Source: Diploscapter coronatus (lineage: Eukaryota > Nematoda > Chromadorea > Rhabditida > Rhabditidae). Taken from it: a stretch of DNA of 64,000 nt. Shown piece by piece: positions 36,501 to 49,806 of this stretch. Numbering within the stretch: the first letter of the stretch is position 1; each line of letters starts with the position of its first letter. Both the position numbers and the translations under genes were made by a program. The stretch is from contig OZ038422.1 of the NCBI GenBank assembly GCA_964036155.1, positions 83,661,201 to 83,725,200 on the forward strand. Direction: 5' to 3'. The notes under the pieces are model-generated. The model saw only the letters and a list, made by a program, of their open reading frames with translations. It searched no databases and had not been told where the DNA came from.

Positions 36501-39500
36501 GATGATTGAGTTATTTGAGGGGTTTGGAAGGTTGAAGCAGGAGTGGAGGATGTAGATTGTAAAATTTTTGAGGATGTAAATAGTGGTGATGAAGTAGACT
36601 TTTCAGGAGTTTCCGAAGATGTACTGAAAGTTTCGAAGAAAATATTATATAAAAACAATCTTGACTTGACTAACGTTTTCGGCGGTGACGTATTTAGAAC
36701 TGTGGCTACAGTTCCTGGAGAAGTAGTAACGCCGGTAGTTGTGGCGTTGCTAAATTTTAGATGATTAAAGGCATCCAAAATTCAATTTGCACGGTAAAGC
36801 TTCTATTGGAATTTGCTGGACAAGTGAAATAAGGAAGTTTATGATTTCTATTGTTATCGCAGAAATTGAAATGAGGTATAGAAGTGGGTTGTGCTGATAG
36901 AATTCGATTGTCGTGTAATGAGAACCTGCTTCGGTTTTGTGGTAATGGAACTCGGGCTGTCGTGTAATGAGGATCTGGTTCGGCTTTTGGAATATTTATT
37001 AGAAGCACAAAAAAATAGGTAATTGACAGAATTTCGATGAATATCGATTTATTCCTGGTAGAATTACGAGTTGAGCACCGCATGGCTAGACTGTTCAATA
37101 AGCGAATGAGAGAAAGATAAGTGCGAAAGTTGCCGCCTTTCAGATGCAAATGTGTGCAATTACGAGCCTTATCTGCGCAATGACAAAATAATACACGATG
37201 CGACGTTGCATAAGTTATTAATTTGCCATCAAAATAAGATGCTTATTCGTTACGAGTGCATTTTTCAAACATGAATCATGATAACTGAGGAATTTGATTG
37301 TTAAGCAATAAGGTATAAATTATATTTTTCATGATATTGAAACCATGGCATATACATAGGTATCAATGCTCAAAAACTCACCATCCCGGTGAAAATGGTG
37401 TGTTTTGAGGGCAAGTTAGCCCATGCGTTGGTACTTCAACGTCGTTGCAAAGACAGTAGAAATGCGCACTAACGTTATTTGGGGGAAGATACTTATGATA
37501 TCTGCATACGCTTTCGTTCGAGAGTTCAGGCTGAAGTCATATTTCCTATTTACTCGATGTATATTTTAACATTCAAATACCTCATAACACGATTCGCTCC
37601 AACGGTAAATACGACTTTTGCTACCGGGCGATTCTTGTATAATAGTTATCAGAGTGGTATTAATTTGTGATATTCCAGGAATAGAATAGTGAAAGGCTTG
37701 TTGAAACGGGTAGTCATTCGCTCCAATATTTGTTATACATATCGCTATAGTATCTCCAATAACGTTGCATCTATATTTAAAAATTACGTCTTTTACAGTG
37801 TTAATGTATAACTTTAGCTTATACAGGATGCGGAAAAGGTCTTTATTGCTATTTAGTTTGATATTGAAGCTGAAAAATGGAACAAATCGAACCATAATTT
37901 CTATATAGAATTATGAAAATTTCAGATAAGGCGCTAATCAATTTTTCATAAATTTACTCGATTTTGCATATGAATTTTAATTGGATTCGCAATTTATTCC
38001 CCGGATATCAAGTGACAGATTTTGCCGCATCCTGTAATACTACTGATAAATACTAATTAAAGCAGGCAAACAATGATTTATGGTTACATAAAATGAGTTC
38101 CTTCATTCTTTTATTTTTAATTAGCATATTTTGAAAGGAACAAATTGATATCAAATATATATCTACGTTTTGTTTACGACATATTAATATATAAAATACC
38201 AACCTTTGATCATTTACAAAGACTTGCATTTGTGGCGGATAAATTTCTGTAACATGAAAATTGCAAACTGCCGTTCCACCTTCATGATTTTGAATCGTTA
38301 AATTTAGTTTTAATCTAAATGATGATATAAATGATTTTTAGCTCGTTTTTTTCAAATAATTTCCCTAATGTGCAGTTTTACTATGATAAGATAAAACGAA
38401 CTTTGAATCCATAGTTGCAACCATATTAGTATGTAGATAGAAAAGTCTGAAATTTTCTCGAAGATGTAGGACTTGGCATTCACAATAATCGATGGAGTAA
38501 TTCAAAGTAATTAGAAACGAAAAAAGTTGCAATCGTTGAGACCATCTCATAATCAATCAATTTTAGCGGCAATTTATCCAAATTTGATAAGAGCCTGAAA
38601 CAATTAAATCGTCAAGTATCACTGATCATGATTAGAATTTTCAAAAAAGAATGAGGAATAGCAAAATTGGACGATAATATGTTGAATTCATTTCAAAGCT
38701 GATATTATCATTTTTCGAAGAAAAGTATTCATTGCATCTCTTATTTTATAAAGGGAAACGGCAATGAATCAATTTATGCAAATATTAATGTCCTGCATTG
38801 TTTGGGCAGTCAATTGAATAATTGCCGTGGAGTATTTCTTGAGAAAATATCACGAAATTTTAAGAGAACCAAAGAAAACCAGCGAAAAATGATAGATAAC
38901 GATTTTTGAAGAGGCGTAAAATGGGAGAGAGCCCTTGCTCTCCAAGGCTGCTTCTAACTGTGCTTCATTCGATGCGAGAGTTTCATCGCGATTTCCAATT
39001 AGGGGCTCGAAACGAGCTGATAAGAATGTTTAGAGAAAACCGTGCAGAGGCAAATTTATACAAGGCAACCCAGTGCAAATGAATGCATAGAATCCTGACG
39101 ACGCGGCTAAGCTCATTTCTAAGCCTATTATCGTTTTCCCACTATTGCCATTTCGAATCTTTGACTTTGAAACCAATTCAATCCTCGTTATTACATTTTG
39201 GCATTATTTTGAATTATGATTATCATTAGCATCACGATATTCAAATTTCTAATTAGAAAACCGGACCATGGGGGATAAAGCTAGATTTCTATAAAGGAAA
39301 AAAAACGAATTGGTAATTTGGAAACTGATAAAACTTATCGTCTGTGGGCGGCTTTCGTGCATAGTCAGTTAAACGTTTTAGACAGTAAAATAAAATTGCT
39401 CACCGCAGGCATAAACATATAATCGTGAAAATCGGCTGGAATATTAAGCAAAAACTAGACTATGATAAGTAAAACGATCATTGATTGATAGTGGCCGCAA

Positions 39501-42500
39501 ATGCGAGCAAATTCCGGAAATGCAATGGCGTCTGGTGACGGAATTTGCTAATACGAAAATGCGAATAATCCCAAAAATGAGGAAGGCATGACGAAATAAT
39601 GAATCAAAAATATAAATTGACACAATTTGTGATGAAGCACGCTGACGCATCAGCTCATCGAATATCAGTCACATTTTAAATTCGAGTTATTGAGTTATTG
39701 GGTTAGTGATTGCTGATAAGATGAATACGTAACGAATCAAAGAATCTTTTCATGACACTTGTTGACACATTATTTTGAACTGGAAATTGAAATGCCATTT
39801 TGAAAAAAGTAATGATCGATTTTCAGCTATCGCGACTCCGAACTTACCGACTACGACATTAGCGATTTTCATATGCATGAGGTGGGTAGGGAAAAATAAC
39901 CTATTGTAGTATTCACTCGGCTTTTTTTTTCTTTTCTCCATACTATTTCTCAAGAAATCGAGCGAATACTACAATAGGCCGGAAAATTGCACGTTTATTT
40001 TGAAATATAATGTTCATAAAAATAAAGAAAAATCCTACTGAAACTTTTAAATGATGAATTTTCAGCCTAGTATCGATTATAACACGTCGGCAGCGAAAGA
40101 CATGCAGTATTCGCCGGGTAGAATCGAAGACGAACGACTTAGACACCCCACCGGCGGTAGTGACGATTCTTATGTTAAGGTACATTTTACGATATTTTCT
40201 AGCAATTAGAAGCAAGGCTGTTGCTCAGAATACACAGGGTTATCAAAAGTTTGAGCATTTGTTTCCATTGAACTTAGTTTATCGAAAACTTCGCTATTAT
40301 AGAACTCTTATTTTATGAAAATATGTATGTAAAAATCGTTCTACCTTTGACGGATCCCTGTACTTGAAAAGTGCAAGTTCAAATCGACTTGCCTCTCGTT
40401 TTTCTTCTTTATGACATTTCAATCAACTCTCGTAATAATTTGAAAGCTGATATGAAATTTGAACTGGAACAGCCTTGCCATTTGAAAGCTCGTAACATCG
40501 CTAGTTTTTACAATTAGAATGTCTTTCTTAATGCTATTTGCTAAATGCGCTTATTTATTTAATGGAAGAATTAGGAACTCATCTTATGAGGTAATTGCTA
40601 AAATTTGCGCACTTTTAAATTCAGTTCTTATATTTTACAATTGCTCCAACTTTGAAATGTCACGAGCTTTACACAATTTGATTAAAAATTGCTACCTTGA
40701 CAATGTGTTGATAATGTGGAGGTTCGAAGAATTCTGCCAAAATCTTCTAGCTTCTGTTGCATGAAATAGTTCGATTTTTGCATCATCATTTTACCTATGT
40801 TTAGTAGCTGAACCTTCATGTTATTGGTGCATTAAATGTTATTAGACTGGAGGACAGTTTTCATTATATCTTTCTTCATTTTTGGTATTGTGAAGATGAT
40901 GAAAAATATCGTCCAGCATAAAATTTTACCCATTTTTGGATTAAATTTTTGGAATGAAGGCTATAATTTCAGGTGCAAGCCGAGCCGATCTACGATTTCC
41001 CGCCGAAGTCGACTCCGAAGCAGATGAGTCCTGAGGAGGCGAGGGCCCTGCAGGCACGTCCTTCATCTTCCCCTTCTTCCGCTGATGGATTTGTTGTCGA
41101 CTGTGTTGTGTCCGTGCGTTATCGTCTAAAATGTCTTTGTCCTAGTCTGAACTTAGAATTTGTCTAAATTTGCAATATTCAAAAATTAGCCCTTTAGGGA
41201 ACTCAAATTTCATAATGTAGGATAAGAAAAATCGATTGTTTCTGAGAATTTTAGTAATACAAAGTGCAGAAATGATAGGGAAAATGCAATTTCAATGTTT
41301 CGTGTTGAGGATATCACCTTCTAAAGGTTATAATAATGTAATTTGATTCAGGAGCTGTATCAGGAGTACGACTTCGGTGTCGACATTCTACCGCCCGGCC
41401 AGGGCCAGCAGCTACCACCACAGCACCCGGCCGGAATGTCACCCAGAAGTCGTCAGGCACAGACAAGTGGTTCACCGAATCTACAGGTACTAAATTTGAA
41501 ATATCAAAGCAATTTTTCAAATACTATTTTTATCATTCTGAATTACGTTACAAAAATATGCTATTTCCGAAGAATTTTATCCTTTTTTACATATCGCAAA
41601 ATATATCATGAGCTTCACTTTCATTGATAATGTATTCATGAAATTATAGATATTATGATTTGATTTTCTAGCAGCCACACGGAATCAACTTTGTCGCTCC
41701 CACGACAGCAGTGCAATTCACTCCTCTGGGAGAACCTGCCACAGGCACAGGCCAGGAGCCTCCATTCCAGAACCAACAGCAACAGCAATTACAAGTACGA
41801 TTCGATCAGACCACAGCACAGGGCCAGCAGGTAGAATATTTTAATGAGTAATAATTTTTGAACATAAGGAGAATTATTTTATTGCAAGAAATTACGAAAA
41901 GTTAATAGATTACTGTAAATTTAAGATTTTTAAAATCATTTTTTCAATGTTATTACGAAAAATGAGCCCAATCCTAAATACTGTACTTTGTTTTTCAAAA
42001 GCCCACTTGTGAATTATTGAATTTCAGTCGCCATACGGTGCTGTAGGCGACCGTCCGTCAGACAAATCTCCCCTCCAAATTCAACAGCAACAACACCCAA
42101 TGCAACAGCAAATTCATCTCAATATTTCTGTAAGCAATTTTCTGAGTGAATATAATTTCTTGATAGAATATTTTCTTTCTAAAGCGGATTTTTCACAAGT
42201 TATCATCAATAATCTTTCAGCAGCTTCCCCCATCCGAAAGAAAGAACGTCGCGAATGCAGAAATGTTCATTCAAGACGCGCTCGAATACCTCGGAAACCA
42301 GCAACAAAACGTGAGATTTTTTCTTTTGTTATAAAATTTACTCACATAGAGCTCCTTTTACATTTTGTGAAGATCATCTTTTTCCAACAATATTCTCTAA
42401 GGGAGAGTAATTAAAAGAGCATGAGTGACTTCAAGAGATGTTTGGATTCTGAACTATTCTTCTAACGATTTTTCATTTTGAAATGCTTCAGAAACGCGCC

Positions 42501-45500
42501 TCAGGAACTTCCGGACAGACCTTCATTATGGAGGAAGACATGCTCAGCAGCCAGGGCAATAGTAGCAAGAGGCCTTTGCAGCCACAACAGCAAAGACTCG
42601 TGTCAGGAGGAGCCGACCCGACCACTCAAATGGTCAAGACTACTGATGTAAAATTTTTTTCATAAATTTCATATTGATTTACGTTTGCCGAAATTTTCGA
42701 TGTGTCATATGCAAAGTGCTAAATTTCTAGCCTTGATGAATTTCGAATAATTTCAGGCATTCGATAGAATCGAACACGATGAGCACGACGACATGACCTA
42801 TGCGCCGGAGATTCAGTCGGTCGAAATCCCACCCGATCAACTGAGTGAGGGCAGCGACAATCTGCAAGAATACTTTGATAAAGTCGCCGCTGAAGGAGGT
42901 TTGATTTAGACATCATTTTATCATTTACAAAATTATCGAGTAATTGAGTGCAAAACTAGAAGAGAAAAGGCTATGAAAATGGTGAACTTCATCAATAATT
43001 TTCCTAATTTCCATACAAAAATACAGAATTATAAAAACGAAAACAACAAAAGCTCGAAATTTCAGTTGATTTGGTTCGTGAAGACACCCTAAAGAAGGCT
43101 GCAGTCAGGAAAGATGTTGGGGTACGTATTTAAAAAAAAAAAAACATTTTCTTCAAACTTTCCCAAGAGGAATAAGTTAGTGAAGCGCACTTGCAAAATT
43201 TTCGTATATCAAGTCTCAATATCCACTTTTGTTGATTTTATGTTGCACAATGTTCCCTCGAAATTTGTTCCATAAGTGTCCTCCAAATGTGAACACGGCA
43301 TCGTCAAATGCGCAAAAAAAATTGTGGGTAATCGAAAATTAACCAAATTCAGAAAAAGATTGATCCAAATCGCCCAAAATCGGTATTCTTATTATTTTTT
43401 TTTTTGGAAAGAAAGTTAAGAAGCCTGAAAACCCTCAATTTTTCCATAAATAAGCGCACTATCCCCTAGTTTCGTAGCACTAAATTTACTAATCAGTCAA
43501 ATAGATGAGATAGTTTACATGCACTCGGTTAAACTCCGGAATTTCGCCCGCTTTTAGACGCCAGATTCCGAACTCGCATCATCGAGCGACCGCCCAGACC
43601 GGCTCAAACCAGTCGGAAGGGTAAATTTGAGTGGTGTTTCATGTGCCTTTTCGTGACTCCACTAACGGATGAGAACTTTCTCTACTAACTTTTTCCCACT
43701 ATTCTTTACCGCCTTGCTTTGAATGTGCTTTTCTCGTGTCCTAACATTTTGTCTTGATGTCGTTACCGTTAATCGTTTCCATGCAATTCATGAACTACCA
43801 TTTTCGATTCTTCAGAATGAAACGTGAATTTTTATCTTTCGAAGAATTTTATCGGGATAAGTTTAGGCGCCCCAAATGTTCCACCCCTCTGGAAAACGCG
43901 TTGCTAGCAATTCGTCGATAACCTCGATGCGATCCGGTCGAAATCACTCCGAGATGAGTTCCGACGGATATCCAAAGGTGGTTATTAATTTTTATAGCAA
44001 TTTGGAAACTGTCATGCGAAAGTGATAAAAGAGTCGTTTCCTTAACGTTATTATCGCCATATTTAGCAGATCCTGTTTGTGAATTTTTCTTTTTGGTTAT
44101 CTTCAGCTCTTGTCTAAAATAAAACTCCTATCATTATAATTCAACCTTTCTGACATTGGTTTATTTCATTTTGCGAATTTAGCTTCGCAAACAGTCCTCC
44201 CTCCTCTCAATTCTGGGGGTCACTTCTATGCAAGAAGTTCTTCTGCAAATCACTTCATTAGAAGCGCTATCAGAAGCAATGCGAAAAGCTGGATTGGAGA
44301 GCACTAACTTGATTTTCGGTAAGTCATAACTAAATTGAACTCTCTGAAATATTCGTTTTAGGCATTGATTACACGGCGAGCAACAAGTATCAGGGTGAAG
44401 AGTCTTTCCATGGAAGATCATTGCACACTATTCATCCGAATATCAAAAATCCGTATCAGCAGGTAGGAAGATTCAGACTTTATTGAAAAGTGATTTTATT
44501 GGTAGAAATGAATTTTGATTACTCCTCTGAAAATTTTGATAATAAATCCGAAATCGATTGTGATATTTTTAAATTTCTATTACAATCCATGTTTCCATTT
44601 TATTTTACACGAGTAGAAGAAACCGAAACTGAAAAAAGCTTTCAGGTGATTAGCATATTGGGCAGGACACTAGCGCCGTTCGCTACTACTGGAAGAATTC
44701 CAGTATTCGGATTTGGAGACGCGAAGACAGGCGATTGGAGCACATTCAATTTGAGCCCTGAGGGCGATTGCCGAACTTTGGATGAAGTTCTCAAGCAAGT
44801 CAAACAACATTCTTATTCAATGGCTCATGGAGTTTTGGTCTAATTATTAGATATCAAAGGCTCATGCTTTATTCGTTCCCATCTTTCCAAGTGATCATTT
44901 TCATCTAGGCTCTACAACCAAATCACTCCTCGTGTTGAATTGAGCGGGCCCACGAATTTTGCTCCGCTAATTTATCAGGCTATCGAGACTTGCCAAAGGA
45001 CGGCTGATGTAAGAAAAATTAGAAAAACAAATTAAAAGAGCTGACGTTTCAGTATCATATTCTCGTGATAATTGCCGACGGTCAAGTGACGAATGAAAGA
45101 GCGACTCGGCGAGCGATCGTTCAGGCCTGCCAATACCCCCTGTCGATTATTGTTGTTGGGGTCGGAGATGGTCCTTGGGACATGATGAGGGTAAGAGGTT
45201 TTTCTTATTGTACTTTTTCTAAATATTTCCTTTCTTATTCCAACACTTGTATAAAGAAGGCAACTAATCCATAGCTTTAAAGGAGCAATTTTTCTTTCAG
45301 GTATTCGATGAATCTCTACCGAAACGACCATGGGATAATTATCACTTTGTCCAATTCCACGAGGTTATATTTCCGATTTTTTCTTCAACATAAGGAATTA
45401 TTTTAGATAATGAAACGAGCGAAAGAAGCCGAAGACGGCGATGTGAAATTAGCGATTCAAACGCTGCTGGAGATTCCCGACCAGTATCGATGCGTTTGCG

Positions 45501-45589
45501 AGTTGGGTCTGTTGAAAAATCGAGCGATTCCCCCCCGAGGCTCCGAAATTCGACGCGAGTTTCTCGAACACCGAGTTATCGAGAAATAA
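27562..45589 (+). CDS. cpna-1: Large membrane copine, CPNA-1-like
   Basis: Copine-domain protein; C. elegans CPNA-1 is a muscle protein of about this architecture found at integrin attachment sites. A tiny first exon (27562-27627, [20 protein letters not shown]) is a signal peptide and joins in phase to 29611-29814, which holds a membrane segment ([20 protein letters not shown]). A long disordered, Gln/Glu-rich middle spans many exons (for example [16 protein letters not shown] near 31500, [15 protein letters not shown] near 41770). The C-terminal copine/vWA domain (44183-45589) shows [56 protein letters not shown] and [20 protein letters not shown], ending [11 protein letters not shown]. The DYTASN site is the modified MIDAS DxTxSN of copines. 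The exon ending at about 33218 joins in phase to one starting at 39826 across a 6.6-kb intron holding another gene. A stop after 31270 raises the possibility of a short isoform; ATG 29635 is an alternative start. Confidence 0.8.
28137..29150 (-). pseudogene. Degenerate coiled-coil coding remnant in cpna-1 intron 1
   Basis: The minus strand reads as Lys/Glu-rich coiled-coil protein in shifting frames, for example [19 protein letters not shown], then after a stop [34 protein letters not shown] and, further down, [17 protein letters not shown]. Frames are interrupted by several stops and shifts, and no introns are apparent. I infer an old gene or retrocopy remnant; the parent family was not recognised. 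The plus-strand ORF at 28294-28656 is its hydrophobic antisense shadow. Confidence 0.4.
33584..38550 (-). CDS. Adhesion-type GPCR nested in a cpna-1 intron
   Basis: Seven-transmembrane receptor with an autoproteolysis site. The start ATG at 38550 opens a signal peptide ([20 protein letters not shown]) and is preceded about 45 bp upstream by TTGTTTCAG. The extracellular part contains Cys-bearing exons (38318-38205; 37883-about 37566), a Ser/Thr-rich mucin-like segment (about 36750-36370) with tandem LLPSTTS repeats, and a GAIN-like helical part. The GPS motif lies at about 34970-35095: [19 protein letters not shown], then [11 protein letters not shown], with the two Trp/Cys pattern and the HL|T cleavage tripeptide. 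The TM core follows: [93 protein letters not shown] and [20 protein letters not shown]. The stop is at 33584-33586. Exon borders around 36757-36850 are unresolved. The ligand and subfamily are unknown; the GPS-7TM layout is latrophilin-like. Confidence 0.8.
36400..36470 (-). repeat. 21-bp coding minisatellite in the GPCR mucin-like region
   Basis: About three tandem units encode (L/V)PSTTSL repeats, with the nucleotide unit seen on plus as GTTGTCGAGGGTAATA(A/G). Ser/Thr density suggests an O-glycosylated stalk. Confidence 0.7.
37822..38036. mobile_element. TA-flanked MITE overlapping a GPCR exon
   Basis: The left end TACAGGATGCGGAAAAGGTC and the right end, in reverse complement, TACAGGATGCGGCAAAATCT form terminal inverted repeats flanked by TA, as in Tc1/mariner-type non-autonomous elements; total about 215 bp. 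On the minus strand its last part contains a TTTTTCAG acceptor (about 37884) and the first about 20 codons of a GPCR exon. Confidence 0.75.
39900..39978. repeat. Foldback element beside a cpna-1 donor site
   Basis: CCTATTGTAGTATTCACTCG (39900-39919) pairs with CGAGCGAATACTACAATAGG (39959-39978) with one mismatch. The loop contains CTTTTCTCCATACTATTTCT, similar to family A loops. It starts about 18 bp inside the intron that follows the exon ending HMHE. Confidence 0.75.
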
Positions 45590-46219
45590 TTTCACGTAAT
45601 TTTATTGACTTTCTTATATTTTTCTTATCATTACAAATTGTATCACGAGTTTTATCGATATGTTTCTCGCAAGAAAAAAACCCTGAATAGGAAATTAAGA
45701 TTGACGATAAGGCTCGGAATATTTCAATTTATCGCGCTCAAAATAATCTCTAATGATATTATTTTTCGTCAGAATTTTCAAATATTCAAAAGTTATTACC
45801 TACGGTATTACAGTTATCAAATTGATGATAATAAAATTGATCTTCCCCCACCTCTGTCGCTGTATCGGTGCTGGAATATTGTCACACGCTTTACTGTGAA
45901 ATTTTGCATTTTCTTTTTCTTCAACTGTTTTTATTTCACATTCTCATTACGATTTTACAGAAATTTATTATGCCGACCAGTTTAATTTCCTATCATTAGT
46001 TTCTAGTCGTAACGTAACATAATTTCAGGATCGATTTTTCAATTAATCCTCATTTCAATTTTGTATTCTCCAAATTTATTGGTTAGTATCGAATAGCATT
46101 GTATCTCGAATGCGCAAAATTCTACTGAGCGTTCTTGAAATGCAACTTTTCAAGACGAATAAATAATCGTTATAATTGACATAAAAATAAAAAAGAACAA
46201 ATTCCCGTAATGAATTAAT
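45590..46219. other. 3' region between convergent genes
   Basis: AT-rich DNA after the cpna-1 stop, facing the 3' end of the next minus-strand gene. AATAAA-like hexamers occur at about 45829 and 46154. No gene was recognised. Confidence 0.45.
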
Positions 46220-49200
46220 TTACAAGTGCCACAGGTAGTTGATAATAATCGATATTGTCATGCAGAAGAACGATTTCTTGGGTGTAGCCAATTTAGTCCA
46301 TTTCCATTCCCATTCGTCGCCCTCTTCACTGGCCCCAATAGAACCCTTCTTGGCGATTTGAATTCGAGCATATGGAGATGTTGGAAGTTGCATTGGTGTG
46401 GTGGCCTAAAACTGACAACGATTTGCTCGTGGGTATTTCTCGTTCACGCAAATGAGATAAACGTTCAAATTGAAATGATGATTTTTTTTGACAATACAAT
46501 AAATTTCAATTCACTTCAAAACGAATAGAGATACAATCGCACACCTGAATTTGTGCATTAGACGGTATCATTACCGACTCCGTGGTAGGCATCGGAAAAG
46601 TCTTCACGACCACCGGCTTCGGTCTTCGCAAATGTGGAGGGATTATTTTTGGAATTTGCAGCTGGACTTGTTGATTAGCACAGCCGGCTAAATTCAGGAT
46701 TTTCTTTTTTCAAAAGTAAAAAATGCTCCTACATTCTTCCTCTAGAACCATCGTTCTTTCTGCATTCTGCGTGAAATTGAAGTCTCTGGCGCAGTGTGTT
46801 CCAGACGAAGCAAGGAACAGTTTGCCATTGTGATAGGAGGAAATCTGAAATGGTCCTCTCACCAAAATAATGGAAGGACTGTTTACAAAGCAAGTATGAG
46901 CTCGAACATCCGATTGCTGCATGGCATAGATGAAAAGATATTGGTTATCCTTCCAGGATGCTGCACAAGTGTAGGATCGGGCTGAATTTACTCTTATTAC
47001 TGGTATTTTCATGAGGAAAATTCATCTGTACAAGACTGCCCCGAACTTAAATTAAAAATCGATAGTCAATATAGGAATTTTCAGGCACGCTTTTTAGCAT
47101 ATCACGGCATGCCTTCTATTAAAATAGGCAAGATTTCTATGAATTAATAGAATGATTTTTCTATCTGCAAATATGGAATTTCTTAAAGTTCCTCCAAAAT
47201 TTCTCATTTTATCTGCCGTTGAGTAGATTTAAATGCATAAGAACTCAAAAAAAGACTTTCGAAATAATGTGAAAAAGACACGTTGGCAAAGAAAACACAA
47301 TCGTGTCGAATTTCCATGATTTGAAATTACTAACAGCCGTTTCAAATGCACTATATTTTGAATGCAAAGCAAACTAACAATCAAAGACAGCTCCCGATCG
47401 ACAATGGTAGGCAGTGATTGTCATTTTGCTGACGGCCTGACAATCAAATGTTACATTGTAGCAGTCTCCATTCAGATACGAATCTGTCTGAGGAGTTCGG
47501 TAACTGCCCAAAATTCCACACGACACAGCAATGGGGTCTGTCACGAGGGCTGTCGTCCAAGGAGCGTTGGCGAATGAACTCTCATCCCTAAATTGACTTT
47601 CTCCATAAAATTTTGCAGATTTCTAGAAGCATGGGCGAATTCTTCAAAATACACTTCATCTTTAAATCGAAGTTTCAGTGATGTGAAGTCGAACCCCTCT
47701 TGGAAATAATTGAGCAATTTCATTACATGCAAATGCTGTCATTGCTATTCGTTGCTGCTGATTCCACAGGCAGAGTCGTACGGAATTCCATCAGGTTTTC
47801 GCTTCTAGGCACAAATTGAAGGCAATGATATCCAAGTGGTTCGCCACTAAAATAAACAAAACTTGTATTATTTCTATTAATTTCCTTATTCTTTCAGATT
47901 TTCTCTCAAATTGCGAATCCGCATAGAATTTCAAAATACATCGATTCGCTTCCTTCACATAAAAATGTCTTAGTTAAATTTGATAAAAGGGATATTTTCA
48001 TACATTCGTGCCGGGGTTTATAAGGAACTTTTCCAAAACTATCGAGACTCCTTCTTCCCTCACTTGCTGATTATTGTCAGGTTAATCAACCTACTTCGAA
48101 TAACCTCAAACTACAAATAGAATTAGAGTAATCGAACCACTAGCAACAGCGCTAAACACTATTTCTAGCAAAAAAAGTACCATTTGGTCTCGGAATAGAC
48201 GAATATTCTGTCAGGATAGTGATGTACGCAATGACTGACAATTGGCACAGGACTTCCATTTGATGGTATGGATGCGAGCGAGACACCACTGCCAGAAGAC
48301 TGATGATACACCAGTCTGTTTGCGCCAACTGTCAATGAATCATAATCGCCGTGCAGCCAATCAGCGAAATGGCAAGGCGCAAAGGGCCGCGATTCGGATT
48401 CTAAAACTTTTGGAAATAGCTTTCAGTGTAATTTTCTAAACAACTGAGACTTTTGATCCATTTTCATGATAATTTCAAATTCTCTGGAGTCACACTCCTA
48501 GTTAAAATTACCGTATTTGAAGACGTAATTCTCATAAGCGTGCTTCTCCGTCAAATGAGCACACGACGAATCGTTGGAAAATTGAATCAGAAGTGTGTGT
48601 TGTTTGTGATTATCGTTGATTATCTAAAATCTCTAGTGAGATTTCAATGAGTTTTTTTTTTTTTATAAACTACCCCACAGCGAAATTCTTCATTTTCGTC
48701 ATTCTCAACGACGATGTACTTTCTTCCATTATTTGAGCTTTTCCAAGTACCAATGCAATTCCAATTCATGTCTGAAAACTCGCACTAGTTTCAAATATTG
48801 TCGAATTTCTTACCAAAATCCGGAAATGTGCAATTGTGAAACGATATTTTGATTTTCGACGGAGTTTGACAATTATTCGCCTAAATCTCTGTATGATGAC
48901 GAAATCTGTTTCTTTATTTCGAAGATTTACAATAGTTCCACTGTTCTGCTCGCAGGACAATTTCGCGTTGTTGAGTGTGTATTCAACCGCGAATTTTCCA
49001 TTGAATCCGCAGTCGGAGAGCTCACGTCGTTCAGAGCCTAAATTCGTCTTTCTTCCATTTCTTGTTACAGACATTATGAAATCTATAGGAATATCATGAA
49101 TTTCAAAGGAAAAAAGATGAAATTTCTCGGAAAAGGCAATATTATCGCATATTGAAATACTTTTCGAATGGGTAATTTGAAAAAAAAAAAAAAACTCACG

Positions 49201-49806
49201 AAACATCAAGAACCCATCAGCCAAAGTGACCTGCATCGCATCAAAGCAAGTCATCGATGCTGCTTGTTCAGTTTCGTGACAAACTCCCTCTAAAATTTGT
49301 ATTTTTCATAAAAATCATGCCAAATAGTCCACCTGCTTGTTGAGCCATGTGAAGAACGTTTCTGCTCAGCAAAATTGGCGTCACACATCGATAACAAATC
49401 GTCCGACCCATTCTTCTAAATTTGGAAGTTTAAAAATAATAAAACTGCGATCCCCACTTCAATCCTAGAACGTACGAATCTCCATACTTTGAATAGCATT
49501 CTCCATAGTCACTTATTGATGTTGGAGTAATCACGAGCTAGATGATGAAATAGTCAAGATGTTGAATTTCGAATAAGATAAGGTCTTACTTGATCATACA
49601 AAACAGGATCGCGTCCATGAAGTGACTCCAAATGCAGAGATCCTGATTGTTTCCTGTAGACACCTTGCAAAGAACTATCTATTCGACAAGAAAACGCTAC
49701 TGTAAAATAGGCATTTGTTCACCAGATCACAGATAAAATCCTGATTACGATATATACCTTTCACAAAATTTAGAAATAAAATAAACGCTGAGCTGACATA
49801 CATCAT
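46220..49806 (-). CDS. Secreted Cys-rich protein, possibly GPI-anchored
   Basis: Multi-exon gene for an extracellular protein. It opens with a signal peptide (MMYVSSAFILFLNFVKG) and has repeated modules with Cys-Trp patterns: YGECYSKYGDS, RMGRTICYRCVTPILLSRNV, MTCFDAMQVTLADGFLMF, FADWLHGDYDSLTVGANRL, WNCIGTWKSSNNGRKYIVVE followed by FRCG, and SYTCAASWKDNQYLFIYAMQ followed by HTCFV. The 'C.(A/G)(S/T)WK.....Y' and 'CYRCV' modules recall the arthropod/nematode secreted proteins annotated with DUF7042-DUF7045; this is recalled, not searched. A Pro-rich segment precedes a C-terminal hydrophobic tail (FFCMTISIIINYLWHL, stop at 46220-46222), compatible with a GPI signal. Exon borders were only partly resolved. 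No enzymatic motif was seen. Confidence 0.65.

Noticed and set aside
36543..36764. 73-codon plus-strand ORF in the GPCR region
   Set aside because: Antisense shadow of the Ser/Thr-rich mucin-like GPCR exon.
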